Source: Snodgrassella alvi (lineage in GTDB: Bacteria > Pseudomonadota > Gammaproteobacteria > Burkholderiales > Neisseriaceae). Taken from it: a stretch of 64,000 nucleotides of DNA. Below, piece after piece: positions 41,101-49,537 of the stretch (the stretch's first letter is position 1; the number at the start of each line of letters is the position of its first letter). A model generated the notes under the pieces. That model had not been told where the DNA came from. It saw only the letters and a program-made list of their open reading frames with translations, and did no database searches. The stretch lies in NCBI RefSeq assembly GCF_040741455.2, contig NZ_CP160328.2:744001-808000 (forward strand). The letters run 5' to 3'. Position numbers and translations under genes: made by a program.

Positions 41101-42063
41101 CTTACTCCAGACATTAACGTCACCGCCCATTTTGACCACTACAACATCTTTGACCAGATAAACCGCCGTCTTACCCTCAGCGGCAATACGCAGCTGCTGT
41201 ATACCATCGCCCATGGCATCGTCCTGAATGGCAAACTCAAAGTAGACAAAGGTTTATTCGGCATGCAGAAATCCGGCATGCCACAACTAGATGACGACGT
41301 AGTTGTTCTAGGCCGTGAAAAAACCACCGAACAGCAGCGCGCCACACCCATCCGTCTCAATCTGGATTTAGATATGAACAATGCCTTCAGATTCAGCGGC
41401 GAAGGATTAGATGTTTTACTAGGTGGTCAGCTCAACGCCAGCGCCAATCCCGGAAGCACCATCCAGATTGTCGGCACTGTGAATGTCGTACGCGGACAGT
41501 ACAAAGCCTATGGACAAGATCTGGTCATTCAGCATGGCAGTACCATTTCCTTCGTCGGTCCGATGGACAACCCCAACCTGAAAATCCGTGCCAAACGCCG
41601 ATATTCTCAGGTGGGAGCAGGAGTTGAAGCACTGGGTCGCCTCGACAGCCCACGTATCAACCTTATCGCCAACGAAGCCATGAGCGAAAAAGACAAACTG
41701 TCATGGCTGATACTCAACCGTCCCAGCAGCGGCAGCGCCGGCGATGAAGCAGCCATTGCCGCAGCTGCCAGCGCATGGCTGGCTGGCGGTCTCAACGATA
41801 AACTTGGCCTGCTGGATGAAATTGGCCTAACCAGCCAGCAAACCCGCAATAGCCAAACTGGCGAAATGAATCCGGCCGAACAAGCCATTACCATTGGCAA
41901 ACATCTTTCCAACAACCTGTATATTAGTTACCTTTACGGAATCGAAAGTGCTACGCAAACAGTTAGCATTACCTATCAGATCAGCCGAGCTCTGCAAAGC
42001 ATCATACGTGTAGGAACAGGCTCTGCAGGTGGCGAAATCCGATATACACGACGTTTTGATTAA
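38170..42063 (+). CDS. tamB: TamB, inner-membrane-anchored periplasmic AsmA-like protein
   Basis: Partner of TamA that spans the periplasm, proposed to move lipids or outer-membrane proteins. Choosing the ATG at 38170, which overlaps the tamA stop (TAATG), gives 1297 residues. A single membrane anchor lies near residues 35-60 (LFTLLGLIIIIIALVCWLAG) after a basic, Pro-rich N-terminus. A long beta-rich middle follows (residues 65-1000, typical AsmA/TamB lipid groove). The C-terminal DUF490 domain contains GPMDNPNLKIRAKR, then LLNRPSSG and IRYTRRFD at the end. The C-terminal domain is well conserved and is the part that docks TamA. Length is close to E. coli TamB. Confidence 0.93.
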   Translation: MAETILHSGETSAKPATTPQPPRRPRWKSWLKASLFTLLGLIIIIIALVCWLAGTESGLRFSVHTVPKWFGVHISTQKLNGTIWQGFAGSDIHVSHRDFDLTIDKLQLNWNNRELWQRRFHVRLLDVGKINYTDHSVPTPKPVPTLPNSINLPLQIQIDSIQLGSFTLGKKQTPVLLNSQASYTYNYRKHQLVLNQLNTPWQNLQGNIAIATQTPFALNGQLNGNGTLDKTAVESAALIKGSLQQPDLFARLDGGDIHFRTHAILRPYALQLNRKIVSFNLQSRHINPAAFSSSLPFADLNLNLDLTPVKNSQNQLAGHIKLGNDQPRAYNDAKSSGLPIRGIEGDINIDSNGKLQLPALTTRLLRQGQIITRGSIDSAAKQLDINSQLLRIYADDALTTPLPGSLNGHIRVFGSFNGLNTQWLLSSEKGSSDGSIQIITDEQKHQQTLILDKLNITPNKGGSFSAKGSLALYQNQALQLAINSNNFNPSKVNSSFPAGSINGHINVSGQLAQQPTIQADMLWHNSILSGAALSGKAIIRYRNQHLEQANINLNAGRNRILTNGSFGKTGDKLNLDINAPDIGLFGFGLKGLLNTKGFIAGEPKKITANLSGAARNLQIAKLLNISQLDFKIIGSPDITQPLQLNMAADHIYIAGGNGSKPTIINNTDIKINGRGNQHQLLGNSSLSLDGKSYHLSINAHGGMDKNYQWRGRVNTLDINGALNLKLLSPIQLEAGAERVNMQNARWAALGGSLSLSNLNWDKNKGLITRGTASNLALRELHSIVELPVEQNLIIGGDWNFSYSRNMQGYLKLYQQGGDIILPQHQQKLGLQNVRLDTRFQNGHIDNHLSGLTRYGTTDALLIITPAANGQISNAPISGHIKIDSPDLSSVRNLLPIGMQLNGSMHTNATISGHLNEPLLNGTLIGNNLYYRDQSNGTILENGSLRSHFQGRRWLIDSLTFARRDGTIKLNGVVDMTKLTPDINVTAHFDHYNIFDQINRRLTLSGNTQLLYTIAHGIVLNGKLKVDKGLFGMQKSGMPQLDDDVVVLGREKTTEQQRATPIRLNLDLDMNNAFRFSGEGLDVLLGGQLNASANPGSTIQIVGTVNVVRGQYKAYGQDLVIQHGSTISFVGPMDNPNLKIRAKRRYSQVGAGVEALGRLDSPRINLIANEAMSEKDKLSWLILNRPSSGSAGDEAAIAAAASAWLAGGLNDKLGLLDEIGLTSQQTRNSQTGEMNPAEQAITIGKHLSNNLYISYLYGIESATQTVSITYQISRALQSIIRVGTGSAGGEIRYTRRFD

Positions 42064-42200
42064 TTATTAACTTAAATTAAAGTTAAATTTATGTAGAAAA
42101 TTAATCTGCTTATTTAGCATCGAACTGCTGTATCCATCAAAAATTATAGTATATTATTAATATAACCTTTAAATTTGATTTCAAGGGCACATTATTAATT

Positions 42201-42635
42201 ATGTTAAAGAAACTAGATTTACATAATCAAGATAAAAATTTTTGGATTGGGACCTTAATAAGCGCTATGTTGAGTATACTAGCCATATATTATGCTACTT
42301 ATTATTACAGAGTTCATATACATGGCATAGAAACCTCAGCCACTGTAGAAACCGTTTATAAATATCAAAAAAAGGGGACAGATTATTATGAATTAACAGC
42401 CAAATATCTCGATAAAAACAATAACGTTGTTATTAGCAAAGATATTACAACCGGGATAAATGTTCACGAAGGAGAGAAAATCAAAATTCTTTATAATAGA
42501 TATTCTCCTGAAATTGCAGATATTAAAGACAACAATCTAACTAAAATAAATTTTTGGGTGTATTTTGTTAGCGCAATTTTATTGAGTTGCTGCACTGCAT
42601 CTGTATACAGGGAAAACAAACAAAAACATAATTAG
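42201..42635 (+). CDS. DUF3592-like small membrane protein
   Basis: 144 residues with a membrane helix near 15-35 and another at about 115-132 flanking a soluble domain of about 75 residues. The middle (ETSATVETVYKYQKKGTDYYELTAKYLDKNNN, GEKIKILYNRYSPEIADI) matches the DUF3592 pattern in which a Tyr-rich beta domain sits between two helices. Function unknown. A candidate purine-rich tract (AAGGGC) lies about 14 bp upstream. It is separated from tamB by 137 bp and appears to be its own gene. Confidence 0.7.
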   Translation: MLKKLDLHNQDKNFWIGTLISAMLSILAIYYATYYYRVHIHGIETSATVETVYKYQKKGTDYYELTAKYLDKNNNVVISKDITTGINVHEGEKIKILYNRYSPEIADIKDNNLTKINFWVYFVSAILLSCCTASVYRENKQKHN

Positions 42636-42939
42636 TTTCTACAAACATTCAAATATAGACACTAAGCCTCAGTAAACACCAGTATGAAAAAACTTTAATC
42701 CCAGATCACTAAAATATTAAATTTTTAAAAGCCACTCTATAAGCAAGAGCAAGATTAAATAAAATATCCTATTGAAATATAAAATTATCTCAAATATTTA
42801 CAAAAATCACCATAGTTCATAATTACGTATTTATATACTAGTTAAATATTCTGTCTAATTAAATATTCTGTCTAAGCCAAACCTACTAGCCAAACAGAAT
42901 ATTTATGAACCAATCATAGCCAGATAGTCAAAAAGCCAC
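42636..42939. other. AT-rich gap with tandem and inverted repeats downstream of the DoxX gene
   Basis: About 300 bp with no gene. It contains two tandem 17-bp copies at 42842-42875 and a matching inverted segment at 42894-42905. The stem of 12 bp or so across these could act as the doxX terminator, but no T-run follows directly on the minus strand. Confidence 0.55.
42842..42875. repeat. Two tandem 17-bp direct repeats with a nearby inverted copy
   Basis: TTAAATATTCTGTCTAA occurs twice in direct succession (42842-42858, 42859-42875). ACAGAATATTTA at 42894-42905 is the reverse complement of the core. Confidence 0.8.
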
Positions 42940-43371
42940 CTACTTTAAAAGTGATTTAAACCGGTTATCTAGCGCCAGTCGCCCGCCACCAGCCATAAAG
43001 AGAAACAAAAAAATAAAACAATATAATACTGCCTGCTCCCCATTATTTAACTGAGGAGTAAGTAAAGTATGCAAACCAGCAGACCGCGTATGAAAAAACA
43101 AATAAGCTACCGCCATCTGTCCACTCAGAACAAAAGCAGCTGGCCTCACAAACAAACCCAATAGCAACAAAACACTGCCCGTTAATTCCAGAACACCGGC
43201 CGCTCCCATCAGCGAAAACAGTGCCACAGACCCATGACCGTCAGTCATGGATAACGGCCACTGCCAAAATTTTGCTGTAGCATGCTGAATATATAAAAAA
43301 GCCGTAACCAGACGCAACACAGTCAAAGCATAACCATTGAAATCAGTATCAATTGTTTTCGTATTAATCAT
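42940..43371 (-). CDS. DoxX-family membrane protein
   Basis: 143 residues with four hydrophobic segments. Motifs typical of DoxX are present: LRLVTAFLYIQHATAKFWQWP near the N-terminus and LELTGSVLLLLGLFVRPAAFVLSGQMAVAYLFFH in the middle. Proteins of this family are poorly understood; some bind or support redox partners. The ATG at 43371 is preferred over one 18 bases upstream because GGAG lies five bases before it. It is divergent from a LysR-type gene with about 110 bp between, a common arrangement in which the regulator controls the membrane gene. Confidence 0.85.
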   Translation of the reverse strand: MINTKTIDTDFNGYALTVLRLVTAFLYIQHATAKFWQWPLSMTDGHGSVALFSLMGAAGVLELTGSVLLLLGLFVRPAAFVLSGQMAVAYLFFHTRSAGLHTLLTPQLNNGEQAVLYCFIFLFLFMAGGGRLALDNRFKSLLK

Positions 43372-43478
43372 GGCCACTCCATTACTCATTTATTGAAAAG
43401 ATAACGACAGTGTATTGAATTTACCATTGAGAAACGATATCATTTTTATAGAATAATTATTTCCTGTAAAGAAACTAA

Positions 43479-44336
43479 ATGGACACCTTACAAAGCATGT
43501 GGGTATTTCGCTATGTCGTCGAACTCGGCAGCTTTACCAAAGCGGCTGAATTCATGGATATTTCCACAGCCATGGCGAGTAAGCACCTACATCATCTTGA
43601 AAAAAGCATCCAGGCCAAACTGCTCAACCGCACCAGCCGCCGCATCAGCCTCACTGAAGCCGGTCAAGAATACTATCATCGTTGTGTAGAAGCACTAGAT
43701 ACCCTTTCCGAAGCAAAACACATCGCACAGGCTGGCACTATCAAACCTCAGGGGCTACTTAAAATCACCGCTCCGAACTGGTGTGCCTCTCGCCATTTCG
43801 GAGAAATGCTAGCAGAATATCGGCGCCAATATCCCGAAGTCAGCCTGTCTATTAATCTCGACAGCCGCCGCGCCGATTTAGTAGCCGAAGGAATAGACCT
43901 TGCACTGCGAGTAACCAATAATCCTGAACCTAATCTAATAGTCAAACCCATCACCAAAATCGATTTCCTATGGGTTGCCAGCCCGCAATACCTGAAAAAA
44001 TATGGTACGCCGCATACCATGGCCGACCTCAAACAGCACTATGGGCTACTGCCCCAATACGTACATCTCGATCTACCCCTGATACCGGCCTGTACCAGCA
44101 ACAGTGCCCTGCTCATCCATCAAATGGCACTCAATCATATGGGACTAGCCTATTTACCAGAGTGGATGGTTAAAGAAGACATCGAAAATCAGCGCCTCCA
44201 AACCATTGATCACATCGCCTGCCCTGAAAGCCACACTCTGTATGCCGCCTACATGAATCGTGAATTTCTCAGTGCCAAAGTACGCAGCTTTATCGATTTT
44301 CTGGCACAGAAATTTGCAAATGAAAAAAACCACTAA
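43479..44336 (+). CDS. LysR-type transcriptional regulator
   Basis: 285 residues. The N-terminal winged HTH (residues 1-60) contains FTKAAEFMDISTAMASKHLHHLEKSIQAKLLNRTSRRISLTEAG. The C-terminal periplasmic-binding-like inducer domain (about 90-280) contains ADLVAEGIDLALRVTNNPEPNLIVKPI. The divergent doxX is the likely target. The overall sequence resembles the CrgA/AaeR group. It is followed after 25 bp by a glycerate kinase gene on the same strand, so cotranscription is possible. The inducer cannot be deduced. Confidence 0.9.
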   Translation: MDTLQSMWVFRYVVELGSFTKAAEFMDISTAMASKHLHHLEKSIQAKLLNRTSRRISLTEAGQEYYHRCVEALDTLSEAKHIAQAGTIKPQGLLKITAPNWCASRHFGEMLAEYRRQYPEVSLSINLDSRRADLVAEGIDLALRVTNNPEPNLIVKPITKIDFLWVASPQYLKKYGTPHTMADLKQHYGLLPQYVHLDLPLIPACTSNSALLIHQMALNHMGLAYLPEWMVKEDIENQRLQTIDHIACPESHTLYAAYMNREFLSAKVRSFIDFLAQKFANEKNH

Positions 44337-44361
44337 CATTTATATACAAAGGGGAAATAAT

Positions 44362-45624
44362 ATGATTAAAAACGACCAGGCCATCAGCTTTCTACAGCAG
44401 CTTTTTCAGTACACCGTGCAAGAAGCCAGCCCAATAAATAAAATGAAAGCATGGTTACCAGCACAAAAACCTACGGGCAAAGTAATAGTAGTCGGTGCCG
44501 GCAAAGCTGCCGCCGCCATGGCTGCCGAGTGGGAAAGAATCTGGCCAGAAAACTATCCACCCCTATCCGGAGTGGTTGTAACCCGTTATGGCCATAGTGT
44601 ACCTACCAAACACATTCGAGTACTGGAAGCCAGCCATCCTCTACCTGATTCCGCAGGGCAGGCGGCTGCCGAAGCATTACTGCAAGCTGTAAGCGGACTA
44701 AACCCAAAAGATCAGGTCTATTATTTAGTATCAGGTGGTGCTTCCGCGTTGACCACATTACCGATTGCCGGTATCTCACTGAAAGACAAACAAAACATTA
44801 ACCGCCAACTGCTTACTCACGGCGTTCCTATCGAAGCCATGAATACCCTGCGCAAACATCTGTCACGCATAAAGGGCGGGCGCCTTGCAGAAGCTGCCGC
44901 ACCAGCTCACATCACCACACTGGCTATTTCCGATGTGGTTGGCGACGACATCAGCACCATCGGCTCTGGTGCCGCCGTAGCCGATCCCACCACAGTTGCC
45001 GACATAAAACAAATCGTCACCCAATATCAGCTCGAACTGCCGCCAAGCGTAGCCACCTATCTAAATTCACCCACAGCAGAAACCCCCAAAAAGCTGGACA
45101 ACAGTAGCGCTCATATCATCATCACCCCGCATCAGGCATTTAGCGCAGCACAAAAACAGGCACAGAATCAGGGTATCGACGTACTCTATCTGGGCGACCG
45201 CATAGGAGGTGAAGCACGCGAAGTAGCTCAGGTAATGGCCGGCATTGCCCAGTATCATCACCAGCAGCCACATAGAAAACCGCTGTTAATTCTCAGTGGC
45301 GGAGAAACCACTGTAACCCTCAAACATCAAGGACGCGGCGGACGCAACAGCGAATTCCTGCTTGCACTGGCTATTGCACTGAATGGCGCCTCCGGTATCT
45401 ACGCATTGGCCGCTGATACCGATGGAATTGATGGCAGCGAGGACAATGCCGGCGCATGGTTCACTCCTGAGAGTCTGCACCATGCGCGAAAAATCGGCCT
45501 CAATCCCAATGAATTGTTGCAACAGCACCGAGCTTATGATTTTTTTGCCGCCACCAAACAATTACTGATTACTACCCCTACCCGCACCAACATCAACGAC
45601 TTCCGCGCCATACTCATACTCTAA
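44362..45624 (+). CDS. Glycerate 2-kinase (GckA/TtuD, MOFRL family)
   Basis: Phosphorylates D-glycerate to 2-phosphoglycerate, feeding lower glycolysis; older annotations call the family hydroxypyruvate reductase. A DUF4147 N-terminal domain (IVVGAGKAAAAMA near residue 35, ASHPLPDSAG, LVSGGASALTTLP near 130) is followed by the MOFRL domain (LILSGGETTVTL and GRGGRNSEFLLALA near 330). The C-terminus reads TPTRTNINDFRAILI where most members have GPTGTNVNDL. AAGGGG lies before the ATG at 44362. The longer open frame to 44260 overlaps the LysR gene and is not supported. It may be cotranscribed with the upstream LysR gene. Confidence 0.9.
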   Translation: MIKNDQAISFLQQLFQYTVQEASPINKMKAWLPAQKPTGKVIVVGAGKAAAAMAAEWERIWPENYPPLSGVVVTRYGHSVPTKHIRVLEASHPLPDSAGQAAAEALLQAVSGLNPKDQVYYLVSGGASALTTLPIAGISLKDKQNINRQLLTHGVPIEAMNTLRKHLSRIKGGRLAEAAAPAHITTLAISDVVGDDISTIGSGAAVADPTTVADIKQIVTQYQLELPPSVATYLNSPTAETPKKLDNSSAHIIITPHQAFSAAQKQAQNQGIDVLYLGDRIGGEAREVAQVMAGIAQYHHQQPHRKPLLILSGGETTVTLKHQGRGGRNSEFLLALAIALNGASGIYALAADTDGIDGSEDNAGAWFTPESLHHARKIGLNPNELLQQHRAYDFFAATKQLLITTPTRTNINDFRAILIL

Positions 45625-45789
45625 AAATAAATCCAGACAAAATTTAGCCCGCTCCAGCATCGATTTAATAATAATTAATTAATAATCAATCTAGCAATAC
45701 AAAAAGTTAATTATTATAAATCAGTTATTTATATCAAAAATTACTCGCTACAATGAATTATCGGTATATGCCGAATTTTTCTGGAGTAA

Positions 45790-46161
45790 ATGATGCAAAC
45801 CAATAAAGAAATTGTCACAGCGTTTCACCAACAGGTATTCGTAAATGGTGATTTATCCAACATAAATAAATTTGTCAAAGAAGACTACATTCAGCACAAC
45901 CCAGAAGTAGCAAATGGCCGTGAAGGCTTCGTCAAATTTCTAAATACCTTGTTGCAGCAAAAACTGCAATATGACACCAAAAACATCAGCGCCGATGGCG
46001 ATATGGTATATGTATTCTATAAAACCACTGATGAACAAGGTCATCAAAGCAAAACCTGTGATATTTACCGGTTAGAAAACGGCCAGATAGCCGAACACTG
46101 GGACGTAATCGAAGAAAATATCGAAAAAATAAAATCGGTCAACGGCAACAGTGTTTTTTAA
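45790..46161 (+). CDS. SnoaL-like (NTF2-fold) protein
   Basis: 123 residues of the SnoaL-like family, a small alpha+beta cone. The pattern AFHQQVFVNGDLSNINKFVKEDYIQHNPEVANGREGFVKFL, followed by beta strands ending IYRLENGQIAEHWDVIEE, matches uncharacterised SnoaL-like proteins often called polyketide cyclases or predicted ester cyclases. His35-Asn36 and His97-Trp98-Asp99 are the conserved pocket residues. TGGAG precedes the start; the second ATG (45793) is at a more usual distance from it. No polyketide genes are nearby, so that label should not be read as a function. Confidence 0.85.
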   Translation: MMQTNKEIVTAFHQQVFVNGDLSNINKFVKEDYIQHNPEVANGREGFVKFLNTLLQQKLQYDTKNISADGDMVYVFYKTTDEQGHQSKTCDIYRLENGQIAEHWDVIEENIEKIKSVNGNSVF

Positions 46162-46377
46162 TTATTAACACCTGCCGCTAATCCATCAGGCCATACTGTA
46201 TGAAATAGTATGGCCTAAAAAGTTAGATAAATACTAAAAGCAAAAACCACATACCTGTGTTTACACTAAATTCTCCAGACCCAACCAATCTAATTTTTTC
46301 TGAATTCACTTTTATGCACACTGCATCCCCAAATGGATGGCAAACTTAGCCAGCGATTTTTCCAATAGCAACTAAAT

Positions 46378-46405
46378 AAAAGAGCGAGTTATTCACTCGC
46401 TCTTA
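46378..46405 (-). terminator. Rho-independent terminator of mgtA
   Basis: 9-bp perfect stem (46381-46389 with 46395-46403), a 5-base loop and a T-rich run on the minus strand, 14 bp past the mgtA stop. Confidence 0.82.
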
Positions 46406-46418
46406 TTCACACCGATAG

Positions 46419-49106
46419 TTAGAACCATTGCCCGAAACGGCGAATATACCAGCGCTTCACCGTCTGCGTCACTACACAGTAACATCCCAGAGTCAACACC
46501 AGCCATGGGAAATACTGCCATGGCAATGGCGTCAAACCAATCCAGCCACTAATTGGTGAAAATGGGATATAAATACCTACAGCCATAATCAGCACTGTCA
46601 TCAATAATACCGGTAAAGAAGCGGTACTTTGCACAAACGGTATTTTGCGCGTACGCAGCATATGCACCACCAGCGTCTGTGAGAGCAGACCTTCCACAAA
46701 CCAGCCAGAATGAAACAAATTCTGAACTTCCGGTGCATTGGCATGAAACACAAACCACATCAACGCAAACGTACTGATATCAAAAATAGAGGAAATCGGA
46801 CCAATAAACAGCATAAAACGGCTGATATTAGAAACATCCCATTTGCGCGGTTTGCGTAAAAATTCCTCATCCATTTTGTCCCATGGCAGGGAAAGCTGAG
46901 AAAAATCATACAGCAGATTCTGTATCAGCAATTGAATCGCCAGCATCGGCAGAAACGGTAAGAAAGCACTGGCAAACAATACTGAAAATACATTACCGAA
47001 ATTGGAGCTCGCCGTCATATTCAGGTATTTAATAATATTGCCGAAAGTCTCGCGCCCTTTAATGACCCCTTCTTCCAGCACCATCAAACTTTTTTCCAGC
47101 AGAATAATATCCGCAGATTCCTTAGCAATATCAGTAGCCGTATCCACAGAAATACCCACATCGGCATCACGCAAAGCCGGCGCATCATTAATACCATCGC
47201 CCAGAAAACCAACCGTATGCCCATTTTCCTGCAACAAACGAATAATACGCGACTTCTGCAACGGCGTTAGCTTAGCAAACACAGTATGCCGTTCCAGCAG
47301 CGGTTTCAGAGCCTCATCGCTCAAAGCTTCTATTTCATTACCCAGTAGTGGCTGGCCAGCTTCAATACCCACCTCATGACAGATTTTGCGCGTCACAATA
47401 GCATTGTCACCCGTCAGCACTTTCACCGCTACGCCATTTTCACTTAAAGCAGCAATCGCCTGTGCCGCACTGTCTTTTGGTGGATCAAGGAAAGTCAGAA
47501 AGCCGTATAAAGTTAGCTCAGTTTCATCTGCCACCGCATACTGTGCCTTCTGCTCCCCTTCTGAAATATACTTTTTACCAATAGCCAGTACGCGAAAACC
47601 TTCCTTATTGTAGCTTTCAGCCAGTGCCAGCAACTGTTCACGTCGTGCAGCATTCAATGTCAGATGTTTGCCCTGTTCATACACACAGCTGGAAATAGAC
47701 AACATCTCTTCCACTGCACCCTTGCAAATCAGCACATGACGCTGCTTATCATCACGTAGCACAACAGACAGACGCCGGCGTACAAAATCAAACGGCAACT
47801 CATCAATCTTACGATAACCACCATCGTTAATCACTGCACTGTTTTCCGGCTCCTGCGCAAAGCGCACAATGGCCTTATCCATCAGATTTTTCATACCACT
47901 CTGATAGGAGCTGTTCAGCCATGCCAACTGTAATACTTCATTATCATTATTACCGTTAATATCAGTGTAATGTTCGAGGATGATTTTATCTTGTGTCAAC
48001 GTACCGGTTTTATCAGTACATAATACGTCCATAGAGCCAAAATTCTGAATGGCACTCAGACGCTTCACCACCACTTTACGCCGTGCCATTGCCATCGCCC
48101 CCTTGGCCAGATTGGCGCTGACAATCATTGGTAACATTTCCGGTGTCAGCCCCACAGCCACAGCCAGAGCAAACAAAGCAGCATCACCCCAGTCACCTTT
48201 GGTAAAACCATTAATCAACAGCACCACCGGTACCAGAATCAGCATAAAACGAATCAGCAAATGGCTGACACTGTTTACACCGCGGTCAAAAGCAGTCTGG
48301 CTGCGTGTACCCACAATCGATTTAGCCAGTGAGCCAAAATAAGTATCACTGCCCGTGGCAACCACCACAGCTTTAGCGTTACCACTGACAATATTGGTTC
48401 CCATAAAGCAGATATTTTCTGCGTCCAGCGGATTAGCAGAGACAGGCTTGTCGGCTGCCACCGTGCCATGCATATTCACCGTATCGGATTTTTCTACCGG
48501 AATAGATTCACCCGTCAGCACAGCTTGACTAATAAACAAATCGCGAGACTCAATTAAGCGCACATCGGCTGGTACCATATCACCAGCAGAAAGCAAGATA
48601 ATATCCCCTGGCACCACTTCCTTAATCGGTACTTCTAGCTGCTCAGTACTGATATCACGGTGGCTACGGCGCAATACCGTGGCAGTAGTACTGATCATGG
48701 ATTTCAGCGCCTGCGCAGCCTTATTAGAACGATATTCTTGCCAAAAGCTCAGCAAACCACTCAGCAGCACCATCACCACAATAATAAAAAGGCCACTTAA
48801 ACTGGTTTCTTCACCATGACGCAAAGGAATCAGATAATCAGTAAAAAAGCTTACACCAGCCAGCGCCAGCAAAACGAAGATAAAAGGATTTTTAAATGCC
48901 AGCAACAATTGCAGATACGCAGACGGAGCTTTATCGTGCACCACATCATTGCGACCAAAATTGGCCAGCCGTTCCTTAACGTCATGCTCGGTCAAACCAC
49001 TCAGACTGGTCTGTAAATTAGACAGCGTACCATCAAGACTGTTGCGCGACTCCAGCACAGCCTTAATATCCACTGGTTGAGAAATGATTTTTTTTAATTT
49101 TTTCAT
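46419..49106 (-). CDS. mgtA: Mg2+-importing P-type ATPase MgtA
   Basis: Inner-membrane P3B-type ATPase that imports Mg2+. From the ATG at 49106 the protein has 895 residues. It shows two N-terminal helices, the actuator motif LTGES near residue 213, the phosphorylation motif CTDKTGTLT with Asp near 364, GDGINDAPAL in the hinge, and six C-terminal helices (LLIQNLLYDFSQLSLPWD). Overall it matches MgtA/MgtB of enterobacteria. The ATG at 49106 has GAGG seven bases upstream; an ATG at 49127 lies inside the leader hairpin. The leader carries a short acidic ORF (49171-49233) that probably controls expression by Mg2+. Confidence 0.95.
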   Translation of the reverse strand: MKKLKKIISQPVDIKAVLESRNSLDGTLSNLQTSLSGLTEHDVKERLANFGRNDVVHDKAPSAYLQLLLAFKNPFIFVLLALAGVSFFTDYLIPLRHGEETSLSGLFIIVVMVLLSGLLSFWQEYRSNKAAQALKSMISTTATVLRRSHRDISTEQLEVPIKEVVPGDIILLSAGDMVPADVRLIESRDLFISQAVLTGESIPVEKSDTVNMHGTVAADKPVSANPLDAENICFMGTNIVSGNAKAVVVATGSDTYFGSLAKSIVGTRSQTAFDRGVNSVSHLLIRFMLILVPVVLLINGFTKGDWGDAALFALAVAVGLTPEMLPMIVSANLAKGAMAMARRKVVVKRLSAIQNFGSMDVLCTDKTGTLTQDKIILEHYTDINGNNDNEVLQLAWLNSSYQSGMKNLMDKAIVRFAQEPENSAVINDGGYRKIDELPFDFVRRRLSVVLRDDKQRHVLICKGAVEEMLSISSCVYEQGKHLTLNAARREQLLALAESYNKEGFRVLAIGKKYISEGEQKAQYAVADETELTLYGFLTFLDPPKDSAAQAIAALSENGVAVKVLTGDNAIVTRKICHEVGIEAGQPLLGNEIEALSDEALKPLLERHTVFAKLTPLQKSRIIRLLQENGHTVGFLGDGINDAPALRDADVGISVDTATDIAKESADIILLEKSLMVLEEGVIKGRETFGNIIKYLNMTASSNFGNVFSVLFASAFLPFLPMLAIQLLIQNLLYDFSQLSLPWDKMDEEFLRKPRKWDVSNISRFMLFIGPISSIFDISTFALMWFVFHANAPEVQNLFHSGWFVEGLLSQTLVVHMLRTRKIPFVQSTASLPVLLMTVLIMAVGIYIPFSPISGWIGLTPLPWQYFPWLVLTLGCYCVVTQTVKRWYIRRFGQWF

Positions 49107-49121
49107 AAACAGTACCTCACC

Positions 49122-49179
49122 GGCCATGCAGTTTCCCGGTCGGTAGATACTGTAGACTAACCCGGAAACCTCAACGGCC
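49122..49179 (-). promoter_or_regulatory. Structured leader hairpin before mgtA
   Basis: On the minus strand a long stem can form. GGCC (49179-49176) pairs with GGCC (49125-49122), and GTTTCC (49169-49164) pairs with GGAAAC (49136-49131), with a few more pairs inside. Its left arm begins inside the last codons of the leader ORF. Its right arm ends directly before the mgtA ribosome binding site. No member of the M-box riboswitch class could be recognised. Confidence 0.6.
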
Positions 49180-49233
49180 TAGTTGCAGTTGTGGTATCAA
49201 TAAAATAAACGGTCGACTCGAATCTTCTTCCAT
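49171..49233 (-). CDS. Short acidic leader peptide upstream of mgtA (MgtL-like in design)
   Basis: A 20-codon ORF beginning MEEDSSRPF, ended by TGA at 49171. GGGA lies 8 bases before its ATG. In E. coli and Salmonella, translation of the short leader mgtL is aborted at low Mg2+ because an N-terminal acidic and Pro-rich stretch (MEPDPTP) destabilises the ribosome; this turns mgtA on. Here the first residues are also acidic (EED) and followed by SSRP, but the peptide has no further similarity. The last codons overlap the left arm of the leader hairpin, so ribosome position could control hairpin formation. It is a candidate, not proven. Confidence 0.55.
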   Translation of the reverse strand: MEEDSSRPFILLIPQLQLGR

Positions 49234-49537
49234 TGTTTTATTCCCGGTTAAATAATCAGAAACTCAATGCATCGCATTAAGCTCAGCAAATACTAAAACA
49301 TCCATCTCTTAAGTATTATGCCTTTTGCGTATAATTACTTAAAAGACAGAAATATTTCAGCAAGATAGCGTTTATACGGATTTGCAATGATAGCGTCAAC
49401 AAAATTTACGCTATTCAAAACAAAAAACAATATTATTCACACTACACAAAATTCATTACAGTATATTCACCCAATCCAAACATACATAAAATAAGTATGA
49501 CCACCCATTATTACAGAGAAAACCTAAAACCATCAGA
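49234..49537. other. mgtA upstream region after the mutY stop
   Basis: AT-rich promoter region for the minus-strand mgtA leader. A CATAAT-like -10 lies near 49317-49322 on the minus strand, but I found no clean -35. No recognisable PhoP box. Confidence 0.45.

Noticed and set aside
46188-46216. 10-bp stem (46188-46197 with 46207-46216) after the SnoaL-like gene considered as a terminator
   Set aside because: No T-run follows on either strand; kept only as an unexplained hairpin.
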